Origin: Voacanga thouarsii
Taxonomy: Eukaryota; Streptophyta; Magnoliopsida; Gentianales; Apocynaceae
NCBI GenBank assembly: GCA_026120185.1
Contig: JANUWF010003367.1
Coordinates: 4,131,228 to 4,195,227, forward strand
DNA: 64,000 nucleotides
Direction of reading: 5' to 3'
A program made the position numbers and the translations under genes. The notes under the pieces were generated by a model. The model was given only the letters and a program-made list of their open reading frames with translations, made no database searches and had not been told where the DNA came from. This document shows, in pieces, positions 1-13,249 of the stretch (positions within the stretch are counted from its first letter, which is position 1; each line of letters begins with the position of its first letter).

Positions 1-2383
1 CCTCTATTATCGGGTATGTTGAACCCCGACAGGAGATGTATTCACAGACAAGATTTGTCGATTGTCATTTTGATGAATCATTATTCCCTAAATTAGGGGA
101 GAACCAAAACAAGCATAAAAAGGATCTTGCTTGGACAACATCATTAAATTATTTTGATCCGCGCACAAGCGCATGTGAACTTGAAATTCAAAAGATAATT
201 CATTTGCAAAGCATTGCAAATCAAATGACAGACGCTTTTGTTGACTCCAGAAGAGTTACAAAATCGTATATTCCAGACTATAAATGCTCCTATTCGAATT
301 GAAGTTCCATCGAACAAAATATTATACCTATAGTCGCTGAGTCAAAAACACGCCAGAAGCGTGGCCGACCTCTTGGTTCTAAAGATAAAAATCCTCGAAA
401 GAAAAGATGATTAAATGATCCAGAAGATCATATTGAAGAAAAGAATGCTAAAGACCAAGAGAGAACTAAAGACAAAGAACCAGAAGTTGATGAAAGTAAC
501 ACTGAAATTTCTATCAATTATACCACTTCCGGTAGAAGTTGGAATCGGATAGAAACTGTTATTGATAATATATTTGCATACAATATATCTCTTGATGTTA
601 CACAGGATAATGATGATCCTGAATCAATATCAGTTGATGAATGTCGGCATAGAAAAGATTGGCTGCAATGGAAAGATGCGATTCAATCGGAGTTAAATAC
701 ACTGACAAAACGTGAAGTCTTCGGACCTGCAGTCCGAACACCAGAAGGTGTAAAACCTGTTGGCTACAAATGGATATTTGTGCGAAAGCGCAATGAAAAG
801 AGTGAAATCGTTCGATATAATGCGCGATTAGTAGCCTAAGGTTTTTCACAAAGACCATGTATTGACTATGATGAAACTTATTCTCCTGTTGTTGATGCTA
901 TTACACTCCGATATCTTATCAGTTTGGCAGTACATGAAAAGATAGATATGCGCCTATTAGATGTTGTCACTGCTTACTTGTATGAAAATTTAGAAAATGA
1001 TGTTTACATGAAAATCCCCGAAGGATTTCATATGCCTAAAGCATATAACATTATCCTCGTGAAAATTACTCCATCAAGTTGCAGAAATCATTATATGGCC
1101 TGAAGCAATCAGGCGCATGTGGTTCACACGTCTTAGTGAATATTTATTGAAAGCGGGATTTAAAAATGACCAGGTATGTCCATGTGTTTTTATTAAGAAA
1201 TCTGGTTCTAAATTTGTGATATTAGCTATATATGTTGATGATATTAATCTTATTGGAACTCCTGAAAAGCTTCAAGAAACAATTGATTATTTAAAAAGAG
1301 AATTCGAAATCAAGGATTTTGGTAAAACCAAATTTTGCCTTGGTTTACAAATTGAACATTTGGAGAGTGGAACATTTATTCATCAATCAACATATACAGC
1401 AAAAGTGCTAAAAAGATTTTACATGGACAAAGCACATCCATTGAGTATTCCAATGATCGTCCGATCATTAAATGTGGATAAAGATCCTTTCCGACCTCAA
1501 GAAAATGATGAAGAACTCATTGGCCTCGAAGTACCATATCTCGAGTGCAATTGGTGCATTGATGTATCTTGCTAATAATACACGACTTCGATATTGTTTT
1601 TCTTTGTCAATTTATTAGCAAGATTTAGTTCTTCACCAACACGACGACATTGGAATGGAATTAAACAAGTCCTTCGATATCTCCAAGGTACAATTGATCT
1701 CGGATTATTTTATTCAAATAAAACCAAGTCCAACATTGATAGGTTTTGCGAGATCGTTGGTTATTTATCCGATCCACATAAAGCACGTTCTCAAACGGGC
1801 TATCTATTTACATGTGGAAATACTGCTATATCATGGCGTTCTACGAAACAATCTATAGCAGCTACTTCTTCAAAGCATGCTGAAATTATAGCTATTCATG
1901 AAGCAAGTCGAGAATGTGTATGGCTAAGATCCATGATTCATTATATCCGAGAAAGTTGTGGATTATCATCAATCAAAGATATTCCAACTCCTTTTTATGA
2001 AGACAATGCAGCTTGCATAACTCAATTACGAGGAGGATATATTAAAGGAGATCGGACAAAACATATTTCACCTAAATTCTTCTTTACTCATGAACTCCAG
2101 AAGAAAGGTGAAATTGATGTGCTACAAATTCGGTCATGTGATAGCCTCGCAGATATTTTCACGAAGACTTTACCGATTGCAACATTTGAAAAGTTGATAT
2201 ATAAAATCGGTATACGTCGGTTTAAAGATTTAAAGGAATCATCTCATCAGGGGGAGTAATAAATAGACATATAGAATAGTGTACTCTTTTTCCTTCACTA
2301 GATTTTTTTCCCACTGGGTTTTTATCTAGTAAGGTTTTAACGAGACATATTCTTTATGTAATGGATGGACATCCAAGGGGGAG
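1..2383 (+). mobile_element. Ty1/copia retrotransposon, 3' part of internal region (copy 1, cut by window edge)
   Basis: This is the 3' portion of a Copia polyprotein: the end of integrase, then reverse transcriptase and RNase H. The RT catalytic motif YVDD reads at 1231-1242 within AIYVDDINLIG. RNase H follows (LLARFSSSPTRRHWNGIKQ, then the EDNAACITQLRGG and FTKTLP motifs) and ends at 2257-2259. The frame is broken several times, for example by a stop at 838-840 (VA followed by TAA) and by a frameshift near 1735-1760 inside RNase H, so it is a dead copy. It is collinear with the complete copy at 8063-13600 (window base 1 corresponds to about 10896), so the missing 5' half lies left of the window. 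A purine-rich tract (aagggggag, 2375-2383) directly before the LTR is the polypurine tract. Confidence 0.93.
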
Positions 2384-2752
2384 TATTATGAATTATTGGA
2401 ATCTTTATTAATTAGTGGAGGCTCCACTAATTATGGATTTATGTGAATTATTATAAAAGATTTTTATGGATGTCCACCATTTAGTGGAGACACCACTAAT
2501 TGAGATTAGTGGAAGATGATGTATGCCATGATGTAATCCACTAATTAGAGCTCTATAAATAGAGCTATTCTCTAAGCTTGTAACATACCATTATTTTGTG
2601 AAAGAAAGATTAGTCAAAGAAAGATTAGAGAAAGAATTGTGAGAGAAAGAAAGAGAGAAGTTTGAAGAGAAATTCTTATGCAAAGAATAGTTAGAATTTT
2701 CTTAGTGTGTAGTGTGTAGATTTTATTCTAACACTACTCTAATTTTATTACA
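2384..2752 (+). repeat. 3' LTR of Copia copy 1
   Basis: Starts TATTATGAATTATTGG and ends ATTTTATTACA. It aligns along its length with the two LTRs of the second copy (8063-8413 and 13250-13600). The canonical TG start has become TA. A promoter-like CTCTATAAATAGAG lies near 2550, as in the sister LTRs. It is about 18 bp longer than its sisters, partly from a local duplication (the aaagaaagattag repeat near 2599-2630). Confidence 0.9.
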
Positions 2753-4204
2753 AGAATTTTTTTTTTTTTTTCACTATAGTCTTTAAAATATTACTGTACA
2801 ATGGCCCCCTTTTTTTTCTTTTTTCCTCCCAATACTTAGAGCAGTTCGTGGAATAGATTTTAATTATGGAGGGGCAAATAAATATAAAATTTATAATTTT
2901 TTTTTCTTGGCACTTTGAAAAGTTGTCTTTGTTTTATACATTTTGGGTCTTTAAATAGGACTACATCGAACAAACAAATTTTTAAAGTACTTTTAAAAAA
3001 AAAGCAAAAAGACTAAAAATTGTATTGATTTAATTAATTATAAACATATTTGGGGACAAATTTTATATTCTAGGGTCTATTATGTGCATATTATTCAGAA
3101 AGTTTTCAAAATCTTGAAGGGTTTCTATATGGTTCTGTCACTGCATCAAAGAATAGAAATATGAATCCAATTCAAAATTTATGCCAAAATTTTCTATAAC
3201 TATACTTAATCTGAATGACGATAATTCTAGGGATACCTTTGAGATGGGAGCTACTAAGTCCTTTTGGGTTTGATGTATTTGATTGAAACAAGACATAAAA
3301 TTGATTAAACTTTGAAGAATTATAAATACTATTAAGAATGAGTACTGAGTAGCTCTTTTTTTTTTTTTTCTTTTTCTCTCTCTCCTTTGCATTTCCATTC
3401 CTTCACCAATATGGCAATCTCTCACGTGTATAATGCAGTTGAGGGAGTACTAAGGCCCAAACTACACAATGAGAGAAAACTTGTGGACTTAGAGGTCTGG
3501 AAATAGACAAAATTTCAGAGTCCAACTAGCTGAACGATAGGAGCAATGAGAGGCGCTTCATTTGTTTAAACTGATAAAACGATTAGTTTTAAAAAAAGAA
3601 AGAAAAAAAAAACCTCTCGAATTTCTTAGAAAATAGCAAATGTCAATGTTAATGGCCCTTTCCCAAGATTTTACCAAAGTAAAATATAAAGATATATGTC
3701 ACTTTATTGACTGCTACTTAGTTTTAAGCTAAATAAGGTAATTTCTTCAGTGTTGGACTTTTGCAAAGAATCATGATTTTGTTGGTATGTCTTATTTTCA
3801 ATGATTGCATGTTTTGAATATTTATATACTTTTTTCCCCCAATTTTTACACAGGAGAGGGAGAGGAGGCAAGGAATGAAAAAAAATAAAGAAAAAAGAGA
3901 ATCATAACTCGATATCGAATTTAAAATTTAAATCTCGAATAATAATTACCGCTAGACAAATAATTTCTACATATTTTGGATTATATACGGACTTATCCTT
4001 TCCTTACTGATTGATTTGATTTTGAGTTAGATGTAATTATATGAACTTGAGTTCTTTATTGAAGTTCATTTGGTTGTTTCAGCTGGCCTTCTTTTCTAGT
4101 TGATACTATTTTCTCTAGCAGCTTGCATACATTTTTGTCGTGGAACTTGTGTTTGTAAATGCTTGATAAAATCTTAACTTCTAGATTCCTACGTTGAATT
4201 CAGG
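2753..4204. other. Intergenic, no gene seen
   Basis: AT-rich sequence with homopolymer tracts (T runs near 2759-2771 and 3357-3370, A runs near 3590-3611). The open frame at 3138-3425 on the minus strand is low-complexity lysine/arginine sequence and resembles no family. I see no conserved domain, RNA gene or clear transposon ends. Confidence 0.5.
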
Positions 4205-4436
4205 CCTACTATAGCAGCCTGCCACCTCTTGAGGATTACGAGAGCTTGTCAACAATACCAATAGTACCGGAAGCGATGTATTTTAGGAGGTTTATGCAAT
4301 GAGAGATCGCAAGGCAGTTTTACTTGAAAGACGGCGAGTAAAAGAGGTACAACAACTACTCCTTCCAAAGGCCCTGCTTGCCAGCCTTGGAGACTTCATC
4401 TCAAATGAAACGAACCTGTTAAGATTGTGGCGCTAG
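4205..4436 (+). other. Two exon-like open segments of unknown identity
   Basis: After a plausible acceptor (gaattcag|GCC, exon start near 4204) an open frame reads AYYSSLPPLEDYESLSTIP and continues to a TGA at 4300-4302. In another frame, ATG 4299 opens a 45-codon frame (begins MRDRKAVLLERRRVKEVQQ, ends NETNLLRLWR) to the TAG at 4434-4436. Both read like real protein, the second like a charged amphipathic helix, and they overlap at the junction. They could be the last exon of a gene whose other exons are not recognised, a frameshifted pseudogene, or chance. No family was recognised. The window continues into a leucine-rich open stretch at 4503-4691 that I do not trust as coding. Confidence 0.25.
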
Positions 4437-5263
4437 TCTGGATAGGTCTACCTCCAGAATCAAGAGGGCAACACATGGAAAGCGCTTCTGATGCATTGAT
4501 TTTTGGCATTTCTTTCTGAATCGCTACTCTTATTGCTCTCCCTGTTGCAAATAGTAACCAAATCAACCCACAATTACAAAGAAAGGAACTCTGGTGATGT
4601 TTCAACGATCTGGTTCATTATCGTGGTTGTGCTCATGCTAATGTGGTCCATTCTGGGAATGCTCTATGCAATCTGGAAAAGCCATTCTTGAGATTCATGG
4701 ATAAGGTGGTCCTTCTGATACCTGTGTCGCAGATGATAGAGAAGTAGCACTGGTTTTGCTCTGAAAACCTTTTGCCCTGAGGAGTGCCGGAGATGGCTTC
4801 AACTTGTATGTATGTATCCTTTCCTCTTGGACTTAAGAACTAGACTACGGAAAGATAGGCAATGGATATACACAGGTCAACAAAACTACAGTAAAAATAC
4901 CAAAGAGACCAAAACGGGAAAAAAGATAAATAAAAGCAAAATGAAGCAAAGAACCAGAAATTAACTGGACAGAATTTGGCATACTTGTATAAATGCCACA
5001 AAAGAGAGTTATGACAGAAAAATAGATATTTAAGCAAGTTCTGCTAAAGACAACATTGTCTCTGTGGCTAGCCACTAGACTTAAATCTAACCCAGCTTCA
5101 ACCAGCAGTTTGCTCAATGGATACCCTAATAACCCCTTTGTAAGTAATCGCCAAATCTTTTCGCAAACAGGTTGTATAATGCAAGTACCTCGTAAACACA
5201 GTAATCTGCCTAGAGGATTCAATTTCTCCAAACAGTAGTTAGAAGCTTTACTCAGTGCTGATT
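4437..5263. other. No gene seen; right part probably 3' UTR of the OB-fold gene
   Basis: Between the exon-like segments and the stop of the minus-strand OB-fold gene. The few hundred bases left of 5264 would be that gene's 3' UTR. Minus-strand open frames at 4840-5037 and 4845-5267 are shadows that share sequence with the UTR and show no domain. Confidence 0.4.
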
Positions 5264-7167
5264 TCACTCTTCCACAACATTCACAAGTTCAAACTCGATG
5301 AGAGAAAGATTGCTGTCTTCTTTAACAGAAAAATCAGCAGGTTCAGTAACTTCAACCCTTCCCCACTTGTCCACTGCAAGCCTCATTGATCCCTTAAACA
5401 TGTCGATCTTTGCATTTCGCAGGATCACAGTAGTTCCTTCTTTCATTAAATCCACTAAACATAATAATGACTCTTGTCAGCAACATCAAAAGAGAGCAAT
5501 AAGATTTAGAGAAGTCAAATTATCTCTACGAGCACAGATTGAACAGAACAAAATCAGAATAAGAGAATAATCTGTAGGTTCATGAAGTCATCTAACAGGA
5601 TAGGCATGCTCAGTATTGCAATTTATTCCTACTGATGCTGCATTTCGATAGTTTGGAAGATAAAAGTTAATTTCTTCTAGCATTGTCTTGTCGATTACAT
5701 GCACTCTTTCCAGAAATATCTTGCTTTACAAAAATTAAGTTACAATCGCAAAGCAAATAATGCTAACTGTAACAAGAACCAGACAAATAAGATGGCCATG
5801 ATATCCACATCAACCTCTTCATTTTCCTGTTCCTTCTTTCTACGGAGTAAGAAAGGGACAATAAGCCTTGGGTTGTATATGCCTAGTGAGATAACATGAC
5901 AACTTTTGGTCCAATTTTTAAGCTCTTGCTCTTCCTTTTTCGTTCTTTATTCAGATTTTGTTTTCCCTTTTCTCCAGAACGATTTGGAGTGGGTAATTAA
6001 TTCCTTATTGCATAGATTTTACACAGTCATAACCATGCGTTTGGGCTCGGAGAGATGAAAGGGAACAAAATAGTAAAACAACTGCTTATCCATTTGAATG
6101 CGTTTGGGTTCATAGAGATGAATGCTTGTACGACTTAATATTCTTTGAAATCTCTCACAAAAATAACCATGATTGCCAGACGCTTCCCTGGTTTCTGTAT
6201 CATACTAAATGATCTATCACATGCATTACATCCGTAGAAAAATGCATGGGGGAGGGGGGGGGGCTTCTGCAGGTGAGGAAGAAATTGTGTAACAAGCATG
6301 GAGCCTAGATCATGGCATATAAAGGAAAGGTCAGAGATAAAAGCACCACACCAAACAGCTTACCTCTAGCAACTAATAAAGGCAAACAACTCTATTGTTA
6401 ACAAATTGGCCATAGCCGAATCAATCTTGACATGTAATATTAAAAGACCTTATTGACAAGCTTCTGCTTTCCCACATACATAAGCCCCTTCACATCATAC
6501 AAATTTCTCAAAGGCTTCCTACTCCGTTACAAACTTGCATGTTACAGTTCACAACTATGAAATGGTGGTTTTTATTATTTTTATGATTGAGATTTTGTGA
6601 TTCAACAAATCATGCAACAAAGCTACTTTCAATTGAAGAATGTGGCAAGACCAACTCACCCACCTCATACTGTCTGGGGCCTACTTGTCTCTACAAGCAG
6701 TGGACATACAACTCATGTACCCTTTAAAGACTTTATTCACCTCTCATTAGTTAAATGTCCATCAAGAAAGTTAAGATGCACATCTCTTTCTCTCTTGTTT
6801 TTCAAAGGTAAAAACACAAAATTTTAGCTTTCCCCGCCCGAGTGATCGAAAATTACTCAAGGAAGTCATCCTAATCCTGACGCAAGAATCAGTATATGCT
6901 TAATTCTCATAATATGAAACAAATTCCAGAATGAAACTAGGGAGAGAAAATAGACATTTAACCTTGATCGTTTCGTGCAGTAAAGATAATCATCCCAGTT
7001 TCGTCTCCCACCAAGCATTCAGCGAGCCGCATCTGGCGACCCTGACCCCCTCTTTGAGCTATACTCTTATTACTAAGAACCTTCACAGTAAGGTTGAGAC
7101 CATTCGCCAAAGGGCGAAGCTGCTCAATATTAGTGAAAACTGGTTGCTTCTTCTTTTCTTCAGCCAT
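5264..7167 (-). CDS. OB-fold nucleic-acid-binding-like protein (plant At4g28440/SSB-like family)
   Basis: Two coding exons. Exon 1 runs 7167-6963, from ATG (MAEEKKKQPVFTNIEQLRP) to GATCAAG|GTTAAA. Exon 2 runs 5454-5264, after tttag|TGGATTT, to the stop. Joined they make 131 residues. Recognisable family segments are LTVKVLSNKS, RLAECLVGDETGMIIFTARN, then across the splice VDLMKEGTTVILRNAKIDMFKG and LAVDKWGRVEV. This is one OB-fold beta-barrel of the type in small single-stranded-DNA-binding/SOSS-B-like proteins. The family is assumed to bind nucleic acid; its cellular role in plants is poorly defined. The intron is 1508 bp. A second, 5'-UTR intron seems to lie at 7641-7170, between TTGG|GTGAG and cttag|GAATGG just before the ATG. 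The frame is intact, so the gene is probably functional. Confidence 0.9.
5455..6962 (-). other. Coding intron of the OB-fold gene
   Basis: GT-AG intron, unusually long for such a small gene. It carries a G-rich run (about 6246-6263, gaggggggggggg on the plus strand). I see no transposon ends and no internal exon: the two flanking exons join without missing residues by comparison with the family. Confidence 0.75.
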
Positions 7168-7735
7168 TCCTAAGCAAAAGACCAAAAAGACACAAAAAAG
7201 ACCAGAAAGATACAATCTTTACAACCATCGATCAACCAAACATATGAAAGTACAATGTAATTGAACTAAGAGTAAATTAATAAGAAACAACAGACAATTG
7301 GAATTAAAATAAACATTGGAAACAAAAGATCAGCAGGAGAACGCAGACAAAAATCATCTAATTCTGAAGAAAAGATGGGATTTTGGGAATCGAAAACTAA
7401 TCCCAAATCTAGAAATTGGAAGCCAGAAATCCGAACGCATAGATAGATGACAGGTACGAGTATACTAATTAACAGAAGAAGAGTGCATATCATTTTGATC
7501 ATCCATAGCAAAGAAAATCGGATGAGATAATATGTGTGTGCCCGTGAACAATGAAAAACTTCTCATTGTCCATGGTTAAATGGTTCCGAAAACAGATACG
7601 ATTAACTTGGCCATGCATATCAAGAATTGAACTGAACTCACCCAATATTTGCAGAGGAGAGGAGAGGGGAGGTGGATTTGCTGCAGATCCAAGAAGGGGG
7701 AGGAGGCTCCGACTTCTATACGTTTGTTATCAAGG
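7168..7735 (-). other. 5' UTR exon and 5' UTR intron of the OB-fold gene (predicted)
   Basis: On the minus strand a consensus donor TTGG|GTGAGTT at 7642/7641 and the acceptor TTGCTTAG|GA at 7170/7169 bracket a 472-bp intron that ends 2 bp before the start codon. The purine-rich stretch upstream of 7642 would be the leader exon. The transcription start cannot be fixed from sequence alone. Confidence 0.5.
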
Positions 7736-8062
7736 ATAGCCTAGTGTCAACGTTATTGTTCATTAAATAGTAGCAGCCTAGAATAGTAGCAGCCTAGAAT
7801 AAGGATTTAGGCCGACTTTAGTTACAGCAAGTTGGTTTGGACTACACCCAGGACCACGAGTTGGAAGAAGGTAGAAGTAGTGTCCGCGAGATTTGAGCCG
7901 CTGGCAAAGGCTGACGCCTCAAGTGAGGTGTGGCCCGATTCGCTTACCGTTGCAAATATACTGAGAGATTTATATGGCCTCTAGACCTATAGAGATTAAT
8001 TGGGCTAAAGACTTGAACACCCATGTTAGACAAAAAAAAAAAGAAAGAAAAAAAGAAAGAAA
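7736..8062. other. Intergenic, with a 17-bp tandem duplication and A/G-rich tract at the insertion site
   Basis: The unit aatagtagcagcctaga occurs twice in tandem at about 7766-7799. The stretch ends in an A-rich tract (8029-8062) directly abutting the Copia LTR. The 5 bp before the LTR (AGAAA) and after the far LTR (AAAAA) differ by one base, so the target duplication is suggestive only because the site is A-rich. No gene seen. Confidence 0.5.
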
Positions 8063-8413
8063 TGTTATGAATATTTTAAAATTATTAGAAACTCCATTAA
8101 TTAGTGGAGGCTCTACTAATTATGGATTTATGTGAATTATTAGAGAAGATTTTTATGAATGTCCACCATTTAGTAGAGACACCACTAATTAAGATTAGTG
8201 GAAGATGATATATGTCATGATGTATTTCACTAATTAGAGCTCTATAAATAGAACAATTCTCTAAACTTGTAATACACCATCATTTTGTGAAAGAAATATT
8301 AGAGAAAATTGTGTGAGAAAAGAAAGAGAGAAATTCTTATGTAAAGAATAATTAGAATTTTATTAGTGTGTAGTGTGAATATTTTATTCTAACACTACCC
8401 AAATTTTATAACA
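8063..8413 (+). repeat. 5' LTR of Copia copy 2
   Basis: 351 bp, TGTTATGA to ATAACA. A TATA-like CTCTATAAATAG lies near 8241-8252, the expected U3/R promoter. Pairs with 13250-13600. Confidence 0.93.
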
Positions 8414-8514
8414 CGTTATCAGCACGAGTCTCTACCGTTACAAAAGCCAGAAGACTAAGCACGAGTTTCTGCCGTTACGAAAACCAGAAGATAGGTACGT
8501 ATTTATTGATCTCT

Positions 8515-11500
8515 ATGGCTAACCTCGCTAAACTCGAATTTGTAACCTTTGATATTTCTGAAAAAAATTATATGTCATGGGTTCTCGATGCAGAAATGCA
8601 TCTAAATGCTGAATGCCTTAGTGAAACTATTCAAGCAAATAATAGTGCATCTACACAACACAAGGTTAAAGCTTTGATTTTTATTCGTCGTCATCTTGAT
8701 GAAAATTTGAAAATGGAATATCTTACCGAAAAAGATACATATGTCATGTGAGTAAATTTAAAAGAAAAATTTGATCACCTGAAGATGGTCGTACTACCCA
8801 CTGCACAGTATGAATAGTTGCACCTGAGGTTGCAAGATTTTAAAACCGTGAATGAATATAACTCCGCAATGTATAAAATTACATCTCAGTTAAAATTATG
8901 CGAAGAAAAAGTGACTGATGAAGATATGTTGGAAAAGACATTCTCCACCTTTCATGCCTCGAATATTGTCCTGCAGTAACAATATCGAGAAAAATGATAT
9001 ATAAAATTTACAGATTTAATTATTGCCCTCCTCATTACAGAGAAGAATAATGAGTTATTATTGAGAAATCATGAAGCCAGACCAACTGGCTCAACAGCAC
9101 TCCTAGAAGTGAATGTTGTTGACTCCAGTAAAAGCCATCGTTATAGTCGTGGTCGTGGCCGTAGCCGTGGTCGTGGTTATGGTCTTAGACACGCTCGATA
9201 TTTCCCTTATCACAATCATAATCAAACTATGAGAAATACTGGCCACCTGAAGTAGAACAGAAAAGATCATAAGGGAAAAGAAAAAGAAATGGAAGAAAAG
9301 CATGAGGATATATGTTATAGATGTGGCATGAAAAGTCATTGGTCACGAAACTATTGTACGGCTAAGCATTTAGTTGAATTGTATCAAGTTTCATTAAAAA
9401 ATAAAAATGTGGAAGCAAATTTTTCTCAACATCCAATAAATGATGCTGAGGATGATGATATTGATCCTAAAGATCTTAATATCAATATTACCCATATGGA
9501 TGTATCGGATTTTTTTGAACACCCAGACGGTAGGATAAACCATTTAATTGGTGATGGCAGTGTCCAGAAGAACTAAATCCTCACCCTGATATTTTTGTAT
9601 TTTCATTTTCATTATATTCTAATAATATTTACGTTTGTATATATATATTTGTGTTCAGATGACTGTTGTTAATGATGATGTATGCATGATTGATAGTGGA
9701 ACTACACACACCATACTAAAAAATGAGAAATATTTTTCTGATCTCAAAATGGGAAAAATAAATATTTATACGATAAACGGTAGTGCAAATGTGATTGAGG
9801 GCTCCGGAAGAGTTAGTATATTATTGCCTAAAGGAACAACAATTATTATTGATAAGACACTATTTTTCTCAAAATCCAGAAGAAATTTATTGAGTTTTAA
9901 AGATATCCGCAGAAATGAGTATCATGTTGAAACAAATGAGGAAAATGGGATTGAGTATCTTTATATTACTCAAATGCATTTGTGTAAGAAATCTGTATTA
10001 GAAAAACTGTCGTCTTTTTCTACTGGCCTATATTTTGTAAAAATACGTACAATTGAAATTCATCATCTAGTAAACCAGAAGTTTACTGATCCTATTACTT
10101 TTAGCATTTGGTATGACCGGTTGGGTCATCCGAAATCTACTATGATGAGAAGAATCATTGGGAATACGCATGGCCATCCTTTAAAAAATAAAAGGATATT
10201 GACATCAGAAAAATTCGCATGTACTGCATGTTCTCTAGGAAAATTAATTGTTAAACCATCACCAATAAAAATATGAGCTGAAAGTCCTACATTTCTCGAA
10301 CGGATTCACGGAGATATTTGTGGACCTATTGATCCACCATGTGGACCGTTCAAATATTTTATGGTCTTAATTGATGCATCATCCCGATGGTCACATGTAT
10401 GTTTATTATCTACTCACAACCTGGCGTTTGCGAGATTACTTGCTCAAATAATTAAATTACGACCACAATTTCCTGACCATCACATTAAAAATATCCGTTT
10501 AGATAATGCTGGTGAATTTTCATCACATGCTTTTGATGCATATTGCATGTCAATTGGAATTAATGTTGAACATCCTGTAGCTCATGTTCACACACAAAAT
10601 GGTCTTGCTGAATCTTTGATTAAACGATTATAATTAATTGCTAAACCATTATTAATGAAAACAAATCTCCCAACATCTGCCTGGGGACATGCTATTTTAC
10701 ATGTTGCAGCACTTGTACGCATAAGACCAGCTAGTTATCATAAATTCTCTCCTTTGCAATTGGCTTTTGGGTCAGAACCAAATATTGCTCATTTAAGAAT
10801 TTTTGGGTGTGCTGTATATGTTCCAATTGCACCAAACCAACATATAAAAATGAGTCCTCAAAGAAGAAAGGGGATATACGTTGGATATGATTCTCCCTCT
10901 ATTATCAGGTATGTTGAACCCCTGACAGGAGATATATTCACAATAAGATTTGCTGATTGTCATTTTGATGAATCATTATTCCCTAAATTAGGGGGAGAAC
11001 CAAAACAACATAAAAAAGATCTTGCTTGGACAACATCATTAAATTATCTTGATCCGCGCACAAGCGCATGTGAACTTGAAGTTCAAAAGATAATTCATTT
11101 GCAAAGTATTACAAATCAAATGCCAGACGCTTTTGTTGACTCTAGAAGAGTTACAAAATCGCATATTCCAGTTATAAATGTTCCTATTCGAATTGAAGTT
11201 CCAGCAGAACAAAATATTATACATATAGCTGCTGAGTCAAAAACACGCCAGAAGCGTGGCCGACTTCTTGGTTCTAAAGATAAAAATTCTCGAAAGAAAA
11301 GAAGATTAAATGATCCAGAAGATTATATTAAAGAAAAGAATGATAAAAACCAAGAGAGAACTGATGACAAAGAACCATAAGTTGATGAAAGTAACACTGA
11401 AATTTCTATCAATTATACCACTTTCGGTAGAAGTTGGAATCGGATAGAAACTGTTATTGATAATATATTTGCATACAATATATCTCTTGATGTTACACAA

Positions 11501-13126
11501 GATAATGATGATCCTGAACCAATATCAGTTATTGAATGTCGGCATAGAAAAGATTGGCTGCAATGGAAAGATGCGATTCAATTGGAGTTAAATGCATGAC
11601 AAAACGTGAAGTCTTCGAACCTGCAGTTCGAACACCAGAAGGTGTAAAACCTGTTGACTAGAAATGAATATTTGTACAAAAGCGCAATGAAAAGAATGAA
11701 ATCGTACGATATAAAACACGGTTAGTAGCCCAAGGTTTTTCACAAAGACCATGTATTAATTATAATAAAACTTATTCTCCTATTGTTGATGCTATTACAC
11801 TCCGACATCTTATCAGTTTAACAGTACATGAAAAGATAGATATATGCCTATTAGATGTTGTCACTGCTTACTTGTATGAAAATTTAGAAAATGATGTTTA
11901 CATGAAAATCTCCGAATGATTTGATATGCCTGAAGCATATAAACATTATCCTTGTGAAAATTACTCCATCAAGTTGCAGAAATCATTATATGGCCTGAAG
12001 CAATTTGGGCTTATGTGGTTCACACGTCTTAGTGAATATTTATTGAAAGCGGGATTTAAAAATGATTAGGTATGTCCATGTATTTTTATTAAGAAATCTG
12101 ATTCTAAATTTGTGATATTAGCTATATATGCTGATGATATTAATCTTATTGAAACTCCTGAAGAGCTCCAAGAAACAATTGATTATTTAAAAAGAGAATT
12201 CGAAATCTTACCTTGGTTTACAAATTGAACATCTAGAAAGTGGAACATTTATTCATTAATCAACATATACAGCAAAAGTGCTAAAAAGATTTTATATGGA
12301 CAAAGCACATCCATTGAGTATTCCAATGATCGTCCGATCATTAAACGTGAATAAAGATTCTTTCCGACCTCAAGAAAATAATAAAGAATTTATTGGTCCT
12401 GAAGTACCATATTTCAGAGAAATTGGTGCATTGATGTATCTTACTAATAATATACGACCTGATATTGCTTTTGCTGTCAATTTATTAGCAAGATTTAGTT
12501 CTTCACCAACACGACGACATTGGAATGGAATTAAACAAATCCTTCGATATCTCCAAGGTATAATTGATCTCGGATTATTTTATTCAAATAAAACCAACCC
12601 AACATTGATTGGTTATGCAGATGCTGGTTATTTATCTGATCCACATAAAGCACGTTCTCAAACGGGCTATCTATTTACATGTGAAAATACTGCTATATCA
12701 TGGCGTTTTACAAAACAATCTATAGCAACTACTTCTTCAACTCATGCTGAAATTATTGCCATTCATGAAGCAAGTCGAGAATGTGTATGGTTAAGATCCA
12801 TGATTCATTATATCCGAGAAAGTTGTGGATTATCATCGATCAAAGATATTCCAACTCCTCTTTATGAAGACAATGCAGCTTGCATAACTCAATTACGAGG
12901 AGGATATATTAAAAGAGATCGGACAAAACATATTTCACCAAAATTCTTCTTTACTCATGAACTCCAGAAAAAATGTGAAATTGATGTGCTACAAATTCGG
13001 TCATGTGACAACCTCGCAGATATTTTCACGAAGACTTTACCGACTGCAACATTTGAGAAGTTGAGATATAAAATCGGTATGCGTCGGTTTAAAGATTTAA
13101 AGGAATCAGCTCATCTAGGGGAGTAA
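8515..13126 (+). pseudogene. Copia gag-pol polyprotein, degenerate
   Basis: Starts at ATG 8515 (MANLAKLEFVTFDISEKNY), a Copia gag N-terminus. Domains in order: gag; zinc knuckle at about 9310-9354, where CYRCGMKSHWSRNYC has Tyr in the last Cys position with a Cys one residue later; protease DSGTTHTI (about 9690-9713); GAG-pre-integrase (WYDRLGHP, CTACSLGKL); integrase core with HGDICGP, RLDNAGEF and QNGLAESL (D, D, E); RT with the catalytic YVDD changed to YADD (12127-12138); RNase H (ADAGYLSDPHKARSQTGY, EDNAACITQL, FTKTLP) ending at 13124-13126. In-frame stops occur at 10274-10276 and 10631-10633 and elsewhere. A 23-bp deletion near 12207 relative to copy 1 shifts the RT frame. Not functional. 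Confidence 0.93.
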
Positions 13127-13249
13127 TAAACAGACATATAGAATAGTGTACTCTTTTTCCTTCGCTAGATTTTTTTTTCACTGGATTTTTATCTAGTAAG
13201 GTTTTAACGATGTATATTCTTTATGTAATGATGGACATCCAAGAGGGAG

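Noticed and set aside
4503..4691. 62-codon plus-strand frame resembling a membrane helix
   Set aside because: Leucine/isoleucine-rich translation with no upstream exon or family match; kept only as a note beside the exon-like segments at 4205-4436.
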